A DNA stretch of 23,723 nt from positions 1-23,723 of the forward strand of contig NZ_CAMPHV010000060.1 of assembly GCF_946886105.1 (NCBI RefSeq), read 5' to 3'. Each line of letters opens with the position of its first letter. The first letter of the stretch is position 1. Shown here one piece after another: positions 1 to 8,488 of this stretch. A model generated the notes under the pieces. The model was not told the origin of the DNA, searched no databases, and was given only the letters and a program-made list of their open reading frames with translations. The translations under genes were made by a program, and so were the position numbers. This DNA comes from an uncultured Pseudomonas sp. (GTDB taxonomy: Bacteria > Pseudomonadota > Gammaproteobacteria > Pseudomonadales > Pseudomonadaceae).

Positions 1-105
1 CTGCGTTTCTCGACGCTCATTTGGAACGACCAAACTTCGCGTCTCGTGCCTTGCCTCGCGCTAAAACAGGCTCCGGCGCGGTCGCGATGAAACGGCAACA
101 GACCC
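1..105 (-). mobile_element. End of a MITE-like repeat element fused to the algJ 3' end (partial)
   Basis: From about position 105 down to the window edge the minus strand stops resembling alginate genes. It begins GGGTCTGTTGCCG, supplies the last 14 codons and stop of algJ, then contains GCGAGGCAAGGC (60-49), a hairpin core (43-12) and AAACGCAG (8-1). The core has an outer GACGC/GCGTC stem and an inner TTTGG/CCAAA stem. The same sub-motifs in the same order occur in the complete MITE at 20993-21131. I also recall similar repeats in Pseudomonas genomes, but that is memory only. The other terminus and any target duplication lie outside the window, so the class and exact boundary are inferred. 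Confidence 0.5.
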
Positions 106-1227
106 TAGTTGTTGCTTACGGGTACTGCTCTTCAGGTCTGCGAGCCAGTCGGCGTCGAAGTCGCTGAAGTCGTTGGCCATCGGTAGGTAGCGCTCTGGGA
201 ATTCCCAAATGACCACCTGCGCGGGCGCATCGTTCAACTCATCGCTTTGCAGGTAACGGAGCATCGGCACCATCGGGCCCTGACCGTCCTCGGCGTGGTT
301 GCTTAAATCGCGTTGCAGGTGCTCGCGCAGGGCACCGGCAAAGTTCCAGTTGGGGTTGGCGCTGTAGCTGGTGCCGACCAGCGTGACCGGTATTTCGCTG
401 TCGCCGAGCAAGGCGTCGACACCGCCACCGCTCTCGGGCAATTCGGTTTTGTAGTGCTGCAACTGATCGGGCGCCGGCATCAGCCCCGCGAACAGCGGCG
501 CCAGCGGCAGGAAGCGGGTCAGGTCGCCCTCGTAAGGCTTCTGCTCGGTCGCCTCGGTGACGAAGGTCTGCGGCTCGCCGTTCAGCGTGAGGCTGCGCTT
601 GAGGGTTTCGCTCAACTGGCGGGCGACCAGGTCCGCGCCTCGAGGTGTCCAGTGTGTGTCGGTGCGCAGAAACAGCGGGCCCTCGGCTTTGGCCGCCAGC
701 AGCGGGGCGAGCAGATCCGGTGCCGGGATGTCGAGGCGCCGCACTTCCTGGTGGAAGCGCTGGTAAAGATCCTGGCGCAGAGGGCTGATGCGGTTGTCGC
801 CGATGTACTCCGGGTACAGCCGCGATTTCGCCGGGACTATCGCCAGCACCAGCTGCACATCGCGCTGCGCCAGGTAGTCGCGTACGCCGCGGATCAGCGC
901 CAGGTTGTCGCGCAGGTGCTGTTGGCCGTCGGCCACCGGCTTGAACTCCTCATCGGAGTACAGCCACTCCTGTTCGCCGATTACCACCCCGGGGCGGCCC
1001 ACGCCGAACACCACGTAATCCAGTGCCGCCCAGACATTGGTGCCGATGTCCTTGACCGGGAATTGCTTGTCGTAGTGGCTTTCGAAGGTCTTCGCCAGGC
1101 TGCCGTCGAGCACGCTGTACTGGTTGGGCGTGCGGTAGCTGAATACGCCGCGCATCGACCAGAGGAACAACAGCACCAGCACGCCGACGAATAGCGCGAC
1201 ATAAAATTTTTGCCATGAACGTGTCAT
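61..1227 (-). CDS. algJ: AlgJ, alginate O-acetyltransferase (SGNH-like), C-terminus altered
   Basis: AlgJ is a periplasmic, inner-membrane-anchored acetyltransferase that works with AlgI, AlgF and AlgX to O-acetylate mannuronate residues. The product has 388 residues, close to the usual family length. A single N-terminal membrane anchor spans about residues 9-25. The catalytic D190-T-H192 motif and the serine motif GTSYS (S287) are visible. The start is the ATG at 1225-1227, which matches the family N-terminus MTRS and has GGGG six bases upstream; an ATG four codons earlier is possible. It begins 12 bp after algI, so the two are probably translationally coupled. The last 14 residues, from G375 (GSVAVSSRPRRSLF), do not look like AlgJ and lie in what appears to be a repeat element occupying positions 1-105. 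The native tail therefore probably ends near TRKQQL. Identity is firm; intactness is not. Confidence 0.93.
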   Translation of the reverse strand: MTRSWQKFYVALFVGVLVLLFLWSMRGVFSYRTPNQYSVLDGSLAKTFESHYDKQFPVKDIGTNVWAALDYVVFGVGRPGVVIGEQEWLYSDEEFKPVADGQQHLRDNLALIRGVRDYLAQRDVQLVLAIVPAKSRLYPEYIGDNRISPLRQDLYQRFHQEVRRLDIPAPDLLAPLLAAKAEGPLFLRTDTHWTPRGADLVARQLSETLKRSLTLNGEPQTFVTEATEQKPYEGDLTRFLPLAPLFAGLMPAPDQLQHYKTELPESGGGVDALLGDSEIPVTLVGTSYSANPNWNFAGALREHLQRDLSNHAEDGQGPMVPMLRYLQSDELNDAPAQVVIWEFPERYLPMANDFSDFDADWLADLKSSTRKQQLGSVAVSSRPRRSLF

Positions 1228-1239
1228 CTTCAACCCCAT

Positions 1240-2736
1240 TCAGAATTGGAAGTAGAGGAAGGGCGAATAGCTCTGCGCCGAGAGCTTGAGCACCGAGGCG
1301 CAGAACAACAGCAGCAGCGCGCCGCGCACCAGATAGCGCGTCGCGGCGACATTGCGGGGCGCCGCTTGCAGTGCCGCGCCGCCGCCCAGGCTCAGCCCCA
1401 CCGCGTCGCCCGGCATCTCGGCGCGCGGCTGCTGGCGGTAGAACTGGCGCAGGCCGCAGAAGGCCATGACGGCGTAGGCCAGGATCAGCGTGGCGATCTG
1501 CAGATGGCTGATGCTCGCGCTGTTCAGCTCGCTGAGTCGCCAGCCTTCGCCGCTCAGCAGCGTCGGGCTGAACAGCGCGGCGTACATGCGCCCGGCGACT
1601 TCCAGGTTTTCGGCGCGGAAGATCACCCAGCCGAGCATCACCAGGAAGAAGGTCAGGGCCCACTTCAGCGGGTTGATCACCTTGGGCGCGGCGTTCACCC
1701 CCAGCGCCCGTTCGATGGCCAGCCAGGTGCCGTGCCAGGCGCCCCAGATCAGGAAGGTCCAGTTCGCGCCGTGCCAGAAACCGCCGAGCAGCATGGTCAG
1801 GAACAGGTTGCGGTAGGTGTTGAAGGTGCCGCCACGGTTACCGCCCAGGGGCACGTACAGGTAGTCGCGCAGCCAGGTCGACAGGCTGATGTGCCAGCGC
1901 CGCCAGAACTCGGTGATCGACTGGCTGATATAGGGCTGATTGAAGTTTTCCATAAAGCGGAAACCCATCATCAGGCCCAGGCCGATAGCCATGTCGCTGT
2001 AACCGGAGAAGTCGAAATACAGCTGCGCGGTGTAGGCGATCATGCCCAGCCAGGCGTCGCCGCCGCTGGGGTTCTGCAGGGCGAAGCAATGGTCGACCAA
2101 GGGCGCCAGGCTGTCGGCGATAAACACCTTTTTGACGAAGCCCTGCATGAAGCGCGTGGCGCCTTCGGCGAACTTGTCGACGCTGTGGGTGCGCCCGGTG
2201 AACTGATCGGCGAGGTCCTTATAACGCAGCACCGGGCCGGCGATCAGTTGCGGGAACAGCGCGATAAAGGCGGCGAAGTTGATCAGGTTTTCCGTCGGTT
2301 CGGTGTCGCCGCGGTAGACGTCGACCAGGTAGCTGAGCGACTGGAAGATATAGAAGGAAATACCGATCGGCAGGATCACATGGGTCAGCAGAAACGGCTC
2401 GAAGCCGAATGACTCGAGCGCGGCATTGAGGTTGTTCATGCCGAAGTTGGCGTACTTGAAGTACCCCAGGGTCGCCAGGTTACCCACCACGCCCCACAGC
2501 ACCCAGCGTTGCGCGGCTTTGCTGCGTACCCCGGCGCGATAGATGCGCAGGCCGAAGATGTAGTTCCACAGCGTCACGGCGACGAACAACAGGAGAAAGT
2601 CGACCCGCCACCAGGCGTAGAACACATAGCTGCCGATCAGGATCAGCAAATTGCGATAGCGATTGCTGCTCAAGTAATACAAGCCGAGAAATATCGGCAG
2701 AAACAAGAACAGGAATACGTTGGATGAAAAGACCAT
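1240..2736 (-). CDS. algI: AlgI, alginate O-acetylation MBOAT membrane protein
   Basis: AlgI is a multi-spanning inner-membrane protein of the MBOAT family. It is thought to pass acetyl groups from a cytoplasmic donor to the periplasmic transferases AlgJ and AlgX. The 498-residue product is strongly hydrophobic throughout and has the family motifs FWRRWHISLSTW (H282) and GGFWHGAN (H322, the expected catalytic histidine). It ends SPFLYFQF, as in P. aeruginosa. The ATG at 2734-2736 was chosen because MVFSSNVFLF is the family N-terminus and GGAG lies eight bases upstream. The longer in-frame start at 2841 would add an unrelated 35-residue leader. A 132-bp non-coding gap separates it from algL upstream; algJ follows after 12 bp. 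Confidence 0.96.
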   Translation of the reverse strand: MVFSSNVFLFLFLPIFLGLYYLSSNRYRNLLILIGSYVFYAWWRVDFLLLFVAVTLWNYIFGLRIYRAGVRSKAAQRWVLWGVVGNLATLGYFKYANFGMNNLNAALESFGFEPFLLTHVILPIGISFYIFQSLSYLVDVYRGDTEPTENLINFAAFIALFPQLIAGPVLRYKDLADQFTGRTHSVDKFAEGATRFMQGFVKKVFIADSLAPLVDHCFALQNPSGGDAWLGMIAYTAQLYFDFSGYSDMAIGLGLMMGFRFMENFNQPYISQSITEFWRRWHISLSTWLRDYLYVPLGGNRGGTFNTYRNLFLTMLLGGFWHGANWTFLIWGAWHGTWLAIERALGVNAAPKVINPLKWALTFFLVMLGWVIFRAENLEVAGRMYAALFSPTLLSGEGWRLSELNSASISHLQIATLILAYAVMAFCGLRQFYRQQPRAEMPGDAVGLSLGGGAALQAAPRNVAATRYLVRGALLLLFCASVLKLSAQSYSPFLYFQF

Positions 2737-2868
2737 CCGTAGATCTCCGGTGAATAACCTCTGTTCCAGGGCTCGCAGGCCCCCCTTTCCCCCCACGCGT
2801 GGGAGGGTGTTGCGCATCCTTCGCCGCGGGCCCACCGACACTCGGTCACGGGCTTACGGCATTGGCTT
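2737..2868. other. Non-coding algL-algI gap with hairpin and palindrome
   Basis: This 132-bp stretch is an unusually wide gap in an otherwise tight operon. It holds an imperfect hairpin at 2830-2853, with arms GCCC-ACCGA and TCGGT-cac-GGGC around a CAC loop. It also holds a perfect 12-bp palindrome, CCCACGCGTGGG, at 2792-2803, and C/G-rich tracts. No ribosome binding site or family match supports a gene here. It could be a REP-like insertion, an attenuator or an RNA-processing site; the sequence does not decide. Confidence 0.6.
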
Positions 2869-3957
2869 TCAGCTATCGTTTGGCGCGCTCGGTTCGAAGA
2901 TCCGGCTGACGTCGCCACCCAGGCGGAAGTTGTTGAACGGCTGCATCTCGCGCTTGCGTTCGCGGGTTTGCGCGGAGCAGTCGTAGAGCGTGCAATAGGG
3001 CACCAACCAGGCGAATTTGTTGTGTTTGCCGAGGTCTTCCATGTCCTGTTTTTCGCCGGTCTTGCGGGCGAAGGCGTCCGGTTCGGCGGCGCCGTCGAGT
3101 ACTCGTTCGGCCAGGCGTTCGAGCGCGCCGGCGTTCTCCGCGCGCAGGTCGACGCCGTTGGCGCGGGCGAAGGCGGCGGTCATCATCAGCGGCGGCAAGC
3201 TGTAGTTGTGGTAGGCCAGGGCGCGCTGGCTGCGTTTGAGTTCGTTGGGCAGGTAGCCGTCGTCGTCGACCTGGCTGGCGCCCAGGCGCACCTGCGCCAC
3301 GGACCAGTCGAACAGGTCGCGGCGGTTGGTGGCGACGGCGGTGGCCATCACCGACCAGGCGGCCCAGTAGCTGTGGTTGTTGACCTTCTTCAGCGGCAGG
3401 TCGCTCCAGTCGCGCACGCTGAGCTCGGCCATCTCGATCAACCAGGCTTCTATCGCCGCGGTGCGCTCGGGGTAGGGCGCCAGCGGTTGCGAGGTGGAGA
3501 ACTTCAGGCGCAGGTAGGCGGCCGACAAACTGCCGAGCGCCCATTTGCGCACCGATTTGCCGGTGTGGTTGTACTCCTCGCTGAGCAGGGCATCGGCCCG
3601 CGCCCAGGTTTCCAACCAATTCAGCGCGCACTCGAGCTGTTCGGGTTGGCCTTCGCGCATGTAGTAGCTCACCTGTTTGGTGACCCCGCGCTCCAGGGTG
3701 GTGATGGGCGCGGTCTTGCTGCGAAAGGCCTTTTCCGATTCGCGGTTGAGAGTGGCGCGGGCCTTGTCCGAACCTTCGTACTTGCTGCGGAACACCAGTT
3801 TGCCGGTGTACGGCTGCGGCACCTGCGGGCAGGCGCGCGGGGCTTTATCGCGGACCTGCACGGCGGCGTAGTAACCGGCCGGCGGCACCAGGCCTGCGGC
3901 GTACAGCGGGGTCGCGAGCAGGCTGGCGGCGAGGCCGCAGAAGGCGGCGATCTTCAT
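2869..3957 (-). CDS. algL: AlgL, periplasmic alginate lyase
   Basis: AlgL cleaves alginate by beta-elimination. In the operon it clears misdirected polymer from the periplasm. The product has 362 residues (367 in P. aeruginosa) and an N-terminal signal peptide ending around [11 protein letters not shown]5-family signatures are present: SKYEGSD (about 58-64), NHTGKS (about 130-135), [10 protein letters not shown] with N194-H195, and QRALAYHNY with R245 and Y252, which carry the expected catalytic residues. The ATG at 3955-3957 overlaps the algX stop by four bases (ATGA), so translation is very likely coupled. The ORF extends upstream in frame into algX, but only this start gives a signal peptide. 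Confidence 0.96.
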   Translation of the reverse strand: MKIAAFCGLAASLLATPLYAAGLVPPAGYYAAVQVRDKAPRACPQVPQPYTGKLVFRSKYEGSDKARATLNRESEKAFRSKTAPITTLERGVTKQVSYYMREGQPEQLECALNWLETWARADALLSEEYNHTGKSVRKWALGSLSAAYLRLKFSTSQPLAPYPERTAAIEAWLIEMAELSVRDWSDLPLKKVNNHSYWAAWSVMATAVATNRRDLFDWSVAQVRLGASQVDDDGYLPNELKRSQRALAYHNYSLPPLMMTAAFARANGVDLRAENAGALERLAERVLDGAAEPDAFARKTGEKQDMEDLGKHNKFAWLVPYCTLYDCSAQTRERKREMQPFNNFRLGGDVSRIFEPSAPNDS

Positions 3958-5408
3958 GGGTTTTGTGCCGTCAGGGCGGCGTCGCTGGCATTGGGGCGTT
4001 TGCATAGGGTCGCCTCCACGCTGAGGTTGGCCGGCATGTTTTCCGGGCTTTGGATGTCCAGGGCGAGCAGGTTGAGGTCGACCCAATCGGCTTCGTTGCG
4101 CAGCTCGAACACATAGCGGCCGCCGGTATCGACGCGGTCGCTCTGTTCGATCTTGAATTTCTCGCGGCGGCCGGTGAGGTACCACAAGGTGGCCTGGGAC
4201 TCATGCACGCCGGAGTCGCTGAAACGCAGGTCGATCTGGTAGTCGCCGCCGCGCAGGTCGCGTGGCGCCTGGTTCTCGCCATTGACCAGAACCTCGTTGG
4301 CGCCGGGTTTGAGGGTCACCTTGTTGTGCAGGATCGCCGGGCGGCCGACGCAGCCGTTGTCCACCAGCGGCACGGCCTGACGGTAGAAGCTGGCCTGCGC
4401 CAGGTCGTAATGGGTGGCGAACTCCCAGATCAGGATTTTCGGCGGGTCGTCGTGGAATTCCTGGCTGCTCATGTATTGCAGCAGGGCGCTGTCGAAGCCG
4501 CCGCCGCTGACCGCCATGTTCAGCACTTCGGCCTCGCTGTACTGCTGCAGGAAACCGGCGAAGTTGTACGCCGGGCCGCTGTTACTGGTGCCGACCAGGG
4601 CGATCTGCGGGGTGGCGGCGTCGCCGAACAGGCTGTCGCTGTCGGCTTCGCCCACCGGTTCGGTGGCGTAGCGCGGGACGTATTGGGTGGCATAGCTGAC
4701 ACCGCAGAAGTTCGCCGCGGTTTTGTGCAGGGTGCCGGCCTTGGGCAGCAGGCCGTTGGGTTCGCTGGCGAACTTGGTTTTCTCGATGGTCTTGTAAACG
4801 GGTATCTGCTTCAGGGTTTCGGCGACCAGTTCGGCGGTGCGCGCGGCGCCGGCCGGGGTCCAGTGGTGGTCGGCCTTGAAGTAGTAATCGGTGTCCACCC
4901 CGCGTTCGTCGAACAGCGGCGACAGGTCGGTGACCCAAATTCCGGCCTTGCGGAAGTCGGCGATGGCTTGCAGGTAATTGCGCTTGGCCAGGTCGAAGTC
5001 GAACTTGGCGTTTTCCTCGGGGGTGAGGTATTGGCGGTTCACCAGGCCACGGGTCGGCTGGTACACCACCATCAGCTCGACGCCCTTGCGTTTCAGCGCA
5101 TCGCGCAGGCGCTTGAACTGGCGGTAGCCGTCGGGCGTGGTGCCGAAGTCGGTGCGCAGGTCGTAGTGGGTGCGGAACAGCCAGTCGCCTTTGCCCTGCA
5201 CCAGGGTGCTGAAGAAGCTCAGGTACTTGGTGTTGTATTGGCTCGGGTCCTGGGCGAGCGGGCAGAGTGGGCCGATCCGCTGCGCTTGGTATTGCGGCGC
5301 GCCCAGGCTGCCGTCCTGCGCGGCCATGGCGCCGTCGGCGAGCAACAGGGCGCTGCAGAGGGCGCCGTAGAGGGCTTGGTGGCGCGGTTTCAAATAACGT
5401 TCGATCAC
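3954..5408 (-). CDS. algX: AlgX, alginate O-acetyltransferase with carbohydrate-binding module
   Basis: AlgX is a periplasmic protein that binds alginate and transfers acetyl groups to it, and it joins the AlgK/AlgE export complex. The 484-residue product has a signal peptide (about 1-30, ending AMAA). An SGNH-like domain carries D180-H181-H182 and the serine motif GTSNS (S275), and a C-terminal carbohydrate-binding module follows. The offset of +6 against the P. aeruginosa triad D174/H176/S269, as I remember it, is uniform. The start is inferred as the GTG at 5406-5408, preceded by GAGGGA six to seven bases upstream and 11 bp after the algG stop. Upstream in-frame codons belong to algG sequence in another frame. 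Confidence 0.95.
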   Translation of the reverse strand: MIERYLKPRHQALYGALCSALLLADGAMAAQDGSLGAPQYQAQRIGPLCPLAQDPSQYNTKYLSFFSTLVQGKGDWLFRTHYDLRTDFGTTPDGYRQFKRLRDALKRKGVELMVVYQPTRGLVNRQYLTPEENAKFDFDLAKRNYLQAIADFRKAGIWVTDLSPLFDERGVDTDYYFKADHHWTPAGAARTAELVAETLKQIPVYKTIEKTKFASEPNGLLPKAGTLHKTAANFCGVSYATQYVPRYATEPVGEADSDSLFGDAATPQIALVGTSNSGPAYNFAGFLQQYSEAEVLNMAVSGGGFDSALLQYMSSQEFHDDPPKILIWEFATHYDLAQASFYRQAVPLVDNGCVGRPAILHNKVTLKPGANEVLVNGENQAPRDLRGGDYQIDLRFSDSGVHESQATLWYLTGRREKFKIEQSDRVDTGGRYVFELRNEADWVDLNLLALDIQSPENMPANLSVEATLCKRPNASDAALTAQNP

Positions 5409-5419
5409 GGTGTATTCCC

Positions 5420-7009
5420 TCAATCCTGGAGTTCGGTCTGGCTCTCGACCGGGTCGATGAGCACGGCCAGGTTGCGTCGTACCAACAGGTCGAGAATCTC
5501 GTTCTGGCGCTCGCCGAGTACGCCGGAGAAGCTGATGCCGGTGCTTTTGCTCGGCGCGAGCATTTCCACGCGATACAGCTCCACGGACAGCGGCGAGTCG
5601 ATGGACAGCGGGCTGGAGCCATTGGCGGAGAGCTTGCCGCCGACCACGATCATCGATACCTCGGTGTCGAAGGGGTCGAGGGCGATGTTGCGGTCGGTGT
5701 CGGAGAGGTCCTTGATGTGCCCGTACACGCCGGTCAGGCCGTTGGCCGCGGAGAGGTTTTCGTACAGGCGGATGTTGACGCTGTTGCGCAGGCGGATGCC
5801 GTGGCGGGTGTTGGCCAATACCTTGTTGCCCCACAGCAGGTTGTCGGGGCTTTCGTAAATGGTGATGCCGTCCGAGTCGTTGCCGTAGACCTCGTTGTAG
5901 GCCACCAGATTGCGCACGCTGTTACGGTCGAGGACGATGCCCGAGAGCTTGTTGTCGTAGCTCTTGTTGTTGATGATCCAGCTGTCGTTGACCTCACGGG
6001 AAATGATGATGCCGTGCTTCTTCTTCGTCCCGAACACCTCGTTCTCGGCGATGATCAGGCCGTGCGAGCGGTCGTGCGGGTCGATGCCGTAAACGATGTT
6101 GTCGCGGTAGGTGTTGCCCTTGATCACCACGTTCTCGGCCTCGAAGCAGTAGAAACCGTACCAGTGGTCGATGAACTGCGAATCGATCAACCAGCCGGTC
6201 GGCTCCGGGCGTTGCAGGCGTGCATGCATGCCCGGGGTGTACTGGGTGATGGAGATGCCGTAGGACTTACTGGTGCTGTAGCCCAGGCTGGTGACCACGC
6301 TGTTGGAGATGTACAGCTCGCTGCCGCCCCAGGACACCAGGAACGGGCGGAACTCGTCGGGTTTGCGGAAGGTCGCCGGGCCGTTTTCGGCCTCGCGCCA
6401 GGCGGTGAGTTTGCTGTCGGTGATGAACAACATGCCGTCGTTGACCAGAAACGCGCCGCGTTCCTGGGACAGACGCAGCTCCTTGTCCTGCTCGCTCACG
6501 TGCAAGGTCGCGCCCTGGGCCACGACTATCGGCAGGCGGGCCAGATAGACCCCCGGCGTCACTTCGCGAAACTGCTCCGGCGACAGGCTGCGCGCCAGAT
6601 CCGCGGGGGTCACGTAGCCACCCTCGATAAAGATCGCATGGGGCATGCCGCGCTGGCGTTTGACCCATTCGCGCAGGCGCTCGTCGCCGCCGATGAAGTC
6701 CTTCAGGGCGTCCTGCTGGACCATGCGCCGCACGGCTACCGTGCCGCGTTGGCTGCGGTCGATCTTGGCCTCGACCGCGGCGGCGGTGTAGCCGCTGAGG
6801 TCCGGCAAGGTCGGCGGGTCCAGGTGCAGCTGCTCGATGGGTGCGCTGGTGACCGTGTAATTGCTGGTGTGCTTGAGCTTCTGGGCCGCTTCGGGCCGTT
6901 CCTGCGCCTGTACCCAGGGCGAGGCGCATTGCAGGGCGCCCATGAGTACGCCGCTGCACAAGAGGCAGACGGCGATGTTGCGCTTGAATTTGCTTGGCTG
7001 TCGGTTCAT
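5420..7009 (-). CDS. algG: AlgG, periplasmic poly(beta-D-mannuronate) C5-epimerase
   Basis: AlgG converts mannuronate to guluronate within the polymer during export and also protects it from AlgL. The 529-residue product has a signal peptide (about 1-36). It is followed by a right-handed beta-helix rich in N-x-x-Y/N-x-G turns typical of CASH/parallel beta-helix repeats (about 230-440). The diagnostic DPHD motif is at residues 310-313, with the catalytic histidine H312. The ATG at 7007-7009 was chosen for its GAGGG seven bases upstream, which overlaps the algE stop; an ATG ten codons earlier is less likely. It starts 10 bp after algE, and algX follows after 11 bp. Confidence 0.96.
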   Translation of the reverse strand: MNRQPSKFKRNIAVCLLCSGVLMGALQCASPWVQAQERPEAAQKLKHTSNYTVTSAPIEQLHLDPPTLPDLSGYTAAAVEAKIDRSQRGTVAVRRMVQQDALKDFIGGDERLREWVKRQRGMPHAIFIEGGYVTPADLARSLSPEQFREVTPGVYLARLPIVVAQGATLHVSEQDKELRLSQERGAFLVNDGMLFITDSKLTAWREAENGPATFRKPDEFRPFLVSWGGSELYISNSVVTSLGYSTSKSYGISITQYTPGMHARLQRPEPTGWLIDSQFIDHWYGFYCFEAENVVIKGNTYRDNIVYGIDPHDRSHGLIIAENEVFGTKKKHGIIISREVNDSWIINNKSYDNKLSGIVLDRNSVRNLVAYNEVYGNDSDGITIYESPDNLLWGNKVLANTRHGIRLRNSVNIRLYENLSAANGLTGVYGHIKDLSDTDRNIALDPFDTEVSMIVVGGKLSANGSSPLSIDSPLSVELYRVEMLAPSKSTGISFSGVLGERQNEILDLLVRRNLAVLIDPVESQTELQD

Positions 7010-7019
7010 GGCGCTGCCC

Positions 7020-8474
7020 TCAGAATCTCCAGATGACATCGACGAAGGCCCGATGCATCAGTGAGTCGGTATCGCTGCCATAGGCGTCGCCCGGCTTGAA
7101 CAGGCCGCCGCGGAAACGCAGCAACGCCGAGCCTTCGTCCAACTCCTCGCTGAGCGCGGCGGGCAACAGGCCCTGGCGGAAATAGCGGGTGAGCACCAGG
7201 TCGAGTTCCTGGCCGACGTCGCGCTCGCCGTTTTGCAGTGGCGCGATAATGCCGCTGTCGCCGATGGCCTGGTTGTCGTCGACCCGCCAGAAGCGGTGGT
7301 ACGCCAGGCTCGCGTCGTAGTCCTCGTTCGGCGTCCAGGAGGCGAACGCACTGGCGACTTGCAGATTGCTCAGCTCGCCGCGAAAGGCCTCGCCGAAGCG
7401 ATGCATACGGGCGCGCGCGCCGGTAAAGCTGGAACGGTTGCTCTCCAGCCCGGTTTGCATGAATTGCTCGGATTCGCCGTCGTCGCCGCCACCACTGCCG
7501 CGCGCATAGGCACCGCCGATTTTCCAGGCGTCGTCGAGGCTGTAACGCAGGCCGAGGTCGAGCGCCCAGGCATCGACATCCTGGTTGCGCGAGCCGGTGG
7601 CGACGCGCTCGTCGCCGATCACCGTCTGCTGTAGCTGCTCGGTGTCGCCGGTCAGCCAGGTCAGCTGCGCCCAGTAATTCAGCGGCAGGGTCGAGCGCGG
7701 GTTGAAGAAGTCGCCGTCGGCCTGCACGCCGAGCCAGGTCAGGTCGCCGGTGTAGCGCTTGCTCAGCTCGTCGACGCGCTCGCCGGGGTTGGTCAGATCG
7801 CCGTCGTCGCGGCTGTGGTGCGCCTTGACGCCGAGCCAATGGCCGGGCCGCCATTGCCGGGAAACGTCGGCGAACAGGTGCAGACGATCCTCGTCTTCCG
7901 GGGCCAGTTCGTCGAGGTCGGTGCGGTAATCGGAAAAGCGCTCGGCGACGCCGGCCTGGGCCTGCAGCAAGGTGCTGTCGAAGCTCCAGTTCAGGGCTTC
8001 GATATGGCTGTCGCGCCAGGTGCCTTCTTCGCTGCGCAGGCGCTGGCGGCCAAGCCGCAGGTGCTCGCCGGGGTAGTCGGTGAGGCCGGCGTAGTCGATC
8101 CAGAATTCGCGCAGGGCGAGGTAGCTTTTGTCCGGTACCCGACCGTCGTTGCTGACCTCGCTGCTCTCTGTGGTATCGCTGTCGCCGGAGTCCAGGGTGT
8201 CGGTTTCGATGATGTCGGTGGCGGTCACGGCCTGGCCCATGGCGAAGGCGCTCCAGTCGCCGCGCTGGCCATAGGCCCACGGGCGGACATCCAGACCGAT
8301 GCCGTTGATGTCGCCACCGTCGCGGGTGCCGAGGTCGCGGTCGTCTTCCGATTGCACGGTGATCTTGACGTTGACCCCGAAGTTGTCGTCGCTCATCTGC
8401 ACCGCCCATACGGAACTCACGGAAAGCAACGACACGCCGATGCCGAGACTGCTGGCAATGCGATTCAATTTCAT
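7020..8474 (-). CDS. algE: AlgE, outer-membrane alginate export porin
   Basis: AlgE forms the 18-stranded beta-barrel through which alginate leaves the cell. The 484-residue product has a signal peptide (about 1-24, ending SSVWA). Conserved AlgE stretches follow, such as [32 protein letters not shown] and [10 protein letters not shown]. It ends in IWRF, with the terminal phenylalanine typical of outer-membrane barrels. The ATG at 8472-8474 has AAGGA seven bases upstream. An alternative ATG at 8490-8492 overlaps the algK stop (ATGA) and would add six residues (MSKDQR). Both give a plausible signal peptide, so the exact start is open. Confidence 0.95.
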   Translation of the reverse strand: MKLNRIASSLGIGVSLLSVSSVWAVQMSDDNFGVNVKITVQSEDDRDLGTRDGGDINGIGLDVRPWAYGQRGDWSAFAMGQAVTATDIIETDTLDSGDSDTTESSEVSNDGRVPDKSYLALREFWIDYAGLTDYPGEHLRLGRQRLRSEEGTWRDSHIEALNWSFDSTLLQAQAGVAERFSDYRTDLDELAPEDEDRLHLFADVSRQWRPGHWLGVKAHHSRDDGDLTNPGERVDELSKRYTGDLTWLGVQADGDFFNPRSTLPLNYWAQLTWLTGDTEQLQQTVIGDERVATGSRNQDVDAWALDLGLRYSLDDAWKIGGAYARGSGGGDDGESEQFMQTGLESNRSSFTGARARMHRFGEAFRGELSNLQVASAFASWTPNEDYDASLAYHRFWRVDDNQAIGDSGIIAPLQNGERDVGQELDLVLTRYFRQGLLPAALSEELDEGSALLRFRGGLFKPGDAYGSDTDSLMHRAFVDVIWRF

Positions 8475-8488
8475 TCGTTGGTCCTTGC

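Noticed and set aside
2737..2841. N-terminal extension of AlgI from a start at 2841
   Set aside because: The extra 35 residues are arginine/glycine-rich and unlike the family; the internal ATG at 2736 has a good ribosome site and the conserved N-terminus.
4050..5858. A 602-codon open frame on the plus strand antisense to algX and algG
   Set aside because: It is the complement of genes with clear catalytic motifs, has low-complexity Val/Ala/Gly/Gln-rich composition and no ribosome site; it is a GC-rich shadow.
5267..7036. A 589-codon open frame on the plus strand antisense to algG
   Set aside because: Same reason: mirror of the well-supported AlgG beta-helix gene with no family match.
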